NCBI GenBank assembly: GCA_003250455.1
Contig: QKGK01000174.1
Location: 1 to 7,274, forward strand
Direction of reading: 5' to 3'
DNA length: 7,274 nt
From: Chloroflexota bacterium
Lineage (GTDB): Bacteria; Chloroflexota; Anaerolineae; Anaerolineales; UBA11579
The notes beneath the pieces were generated by a model that had not been told where the DNA came from, ran no database searches, and saw nothing but the letters and a program-made list of their open reading frames with translations. Below, piece after piece: positions 6,413-7,274 of the stretch; the stretch's first letter is position 1, and each line of letters starts with the position of its first letter. Both the position numbers and the translations under genes were made by a program.

Positions 6413-6934
6413 TTATTCCTCCTCCTGCTGGATCGGGAAGGCGATCTTGATCGCCGCGATCAATGCAGCTACCAATAAAATCGAAGCCACGATGGTCGGG
6501 ATCACATATCCCTGGGCGCTGAAGAACTGAACACCCAGCTCCCCGACCATGGCATCACTGTCAATATTCTGCTGCGCCTGTGCGCCAAACGCCGGCCAGG
6601 CCGATAGCGCCCACACCAGGGTGGCAACCACCAGCACCGCCATCAGTCCCGCAAAGACCAGGTTCTTGTTGAAAGGCTTGCCCTGCGCGCCGGTCACATC
6701 CCGGGTCACCATGATCGCCATAATGATCATGATCGCAATCGCCCCGATGTACACCACCACCTGGATGACTGCCCAGTAGAAGGCTTCCAGCAGCACGAAA
6801 ATAATCGCCACCCCGAAAAGGGTCAGGATCAGGAACAAGGCGGCATGCACCAGGTTTGTGCGGGTGACTACCAACAGCGCAGAAATCACCACCAGCGCAG
6901 CGCTAAACAGGAAAAATACTTGAATTGGTTCCAT
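6413..6934 (-). CDS. nuoJ: NADH-quinone oxidoreductase subunit J (NuoJ)
   Basis: NuoJ is a five-TM membrane-arm subunit next to NuoK, NuoA and NuoH; its TM3 takes part in the conformational coupling between quinone reduction and pumping. The product is 173 residues. The family signature is clear: NLVHAALFLILTLFGVAIIF at residues 27-46 (TM2) and AVIQVVVYIGAIAIMIIMAI at 55-74 (TM3, the V-x-V-Y-x-G-A-I element). A loop of about 30 residues (114-141) separates TM4 from TM5, and the protein ends in QQEEE. That acidic tail is encoded by the purine-rich stretch that also acts as the nuoK ribosome binding site. The start at 6934 follows the nuoH stop by 11 bases, and AGGAGGAG occupies most of that spacer. 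The nuoI gene that often sits between nuoH and nuoJ is absent here. Confidence 0.96.
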   Translation of the reverse strand: MEPIQVFFLFSAALVVISALLVVTRTNLVHAALFLILTLFGVAIIFVLLEAFYWAVIQVVVYIGAIAIMIIMAIMVTRDVTGAQGKPFNKNLVFAGLMAVLVVATLVWALSAWPAFGAQAQQNIDSDAMVGELGVQFFSAQGYVIPTIVASILLVAALIAAIKIAFPIQQEEE

Positions 6935-6945
6935 CAGCTCCTCCT

Positions 6946-7274
6946 CTACGCCGCGGCTTCTTCTTCGGAGACGGTCGGTTCAGGCATAACAGCCAGCGGA
7001 CGTCCCTCAAATGCGACGCGCTCGCGCTTATTGGCTTTGCGGTCTGCCCGGGCTGCCCAGCTGAATGCCACCACCCCCAGCACCACGTTGAAGGAGAACT
7101 GGGCCACCACTCGCACCCAGTTATCGCTCAGGCGAGTGGCATAATCGATCAGCGGGATTCCCATCATCAGGACGATGGAAACCGGCACCATAAATTTCCA
7201 GTTGAGGTTCATCAACTGGTCAATTCGAACACGCGGGAAGGTCAGGGGGACCAAATGATCACCAGGTAGAAGAT
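6946..7274 (-). CDS. nuoH: NADH-quinone oxidoreductase subunit H (NuoH), C-terminal part, cut by the window edge and with an apparent frameshift
   Basis: NuoH forms the quinone-binding chamber at the junction of the peripheral and membrane arms. The C-terminal signature is clear: LTFPRVRIDQLMNLNWKFMV matches the conserved stretch P-R-x-R-x-D-Q-x-M-x-x-x-W-K, followed by a TM segment, a final hydrophobic segment (VVAQFSFNVVLGVVAFSW) and a charged tail ending EEEAAA before TAG at 6948-6946. Upstream of the signature the frame gives LLPGDH, unlike NuoH, while the frame one base away gives IFYLVIIW, the expected end of a TM helix, then runs into TGA at 7244-7242. A single base lost near 7245-7252 explains this. 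The reading frame is open from a TTG at 7254, but that is not a plausible true start because the conserved protein extends well upstream. nuoJ follows after 11 bases. Confidence 0.88.
   Translation of the reverse strand, partial: LLPGDHLVPLTFPRVRIDQLMNLNWKFMVPVSIVLMMGIPLIDYATRLSDNWVRVVAQFSFNVVLGVVAFSWAARADRKANKRERVAFEGRPLAVMPEPTVSEEEAAA

Overview
The window is the distal half of a respiratory complex I (NADH:quinone oxidoreductase, nuo) operon. All real genes lie on the minus strand and read from high to low coordinates: nuoH (3' end only), nuoJ, nuoK, nuoL, a first nuoM, a second nuoM, and nuoN (5' part only). All seven products are membrane-arm subunits. Nothing else is needed to explain the window: apart from one 87-base gap between nuoK and nuoL, genes are separated by 1 to 12 bases, and Shine-Dalgarno sequences are often built into the end or stop codon of the preceding gene. 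The G+C content looks moderately high (about 55-60% by eye). The wording of the subunits and the H-J-K-L-M-M-N order suggest a Chloroflexota bacterium, probably of the Anaerolineae type. That assignment rests on remembered family resemblance, not on a search.

Layout: nuoH tail (6946-7274, runs off the right edge, with an apparent frameshift close to the edge); nuoJ (6413-6934); nuoK (6101-6409); a non-coding gap with two adjacent hairpins (6014-6100); nuoL (3830-6013, unusually long at 727 residues); nuoM copy 1 (2246-3817, with the complete set of canonical proton-path residues); nuoM copy 2 (661-2235, divergent, lacking the TM7 lysine); nuoN (1-659, runs off the left edge).

How they work together: NuoH, with NuoA, NuoJ and NuoK, forms the quinone-side part of the membrane arm. 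NuoN, NuoM and NuoL are the three antiporter-like pumps, and the long horizontal HL helix at the NuoL C terminus lies along them. Two different NuoM proteins, together with a NuoL whose HL region is about 30 residues longer than usual, match the architecture described for complex I variants with a fourth antiporter-like subunit (often called 2M complex I). This is the most interesting content of the window. Within it, the loss of the TM7 lysine from the second NuoM raises the question of whether that unit pumps in the usual way. nuoI is not in its common position between nuoH and nuoJ.
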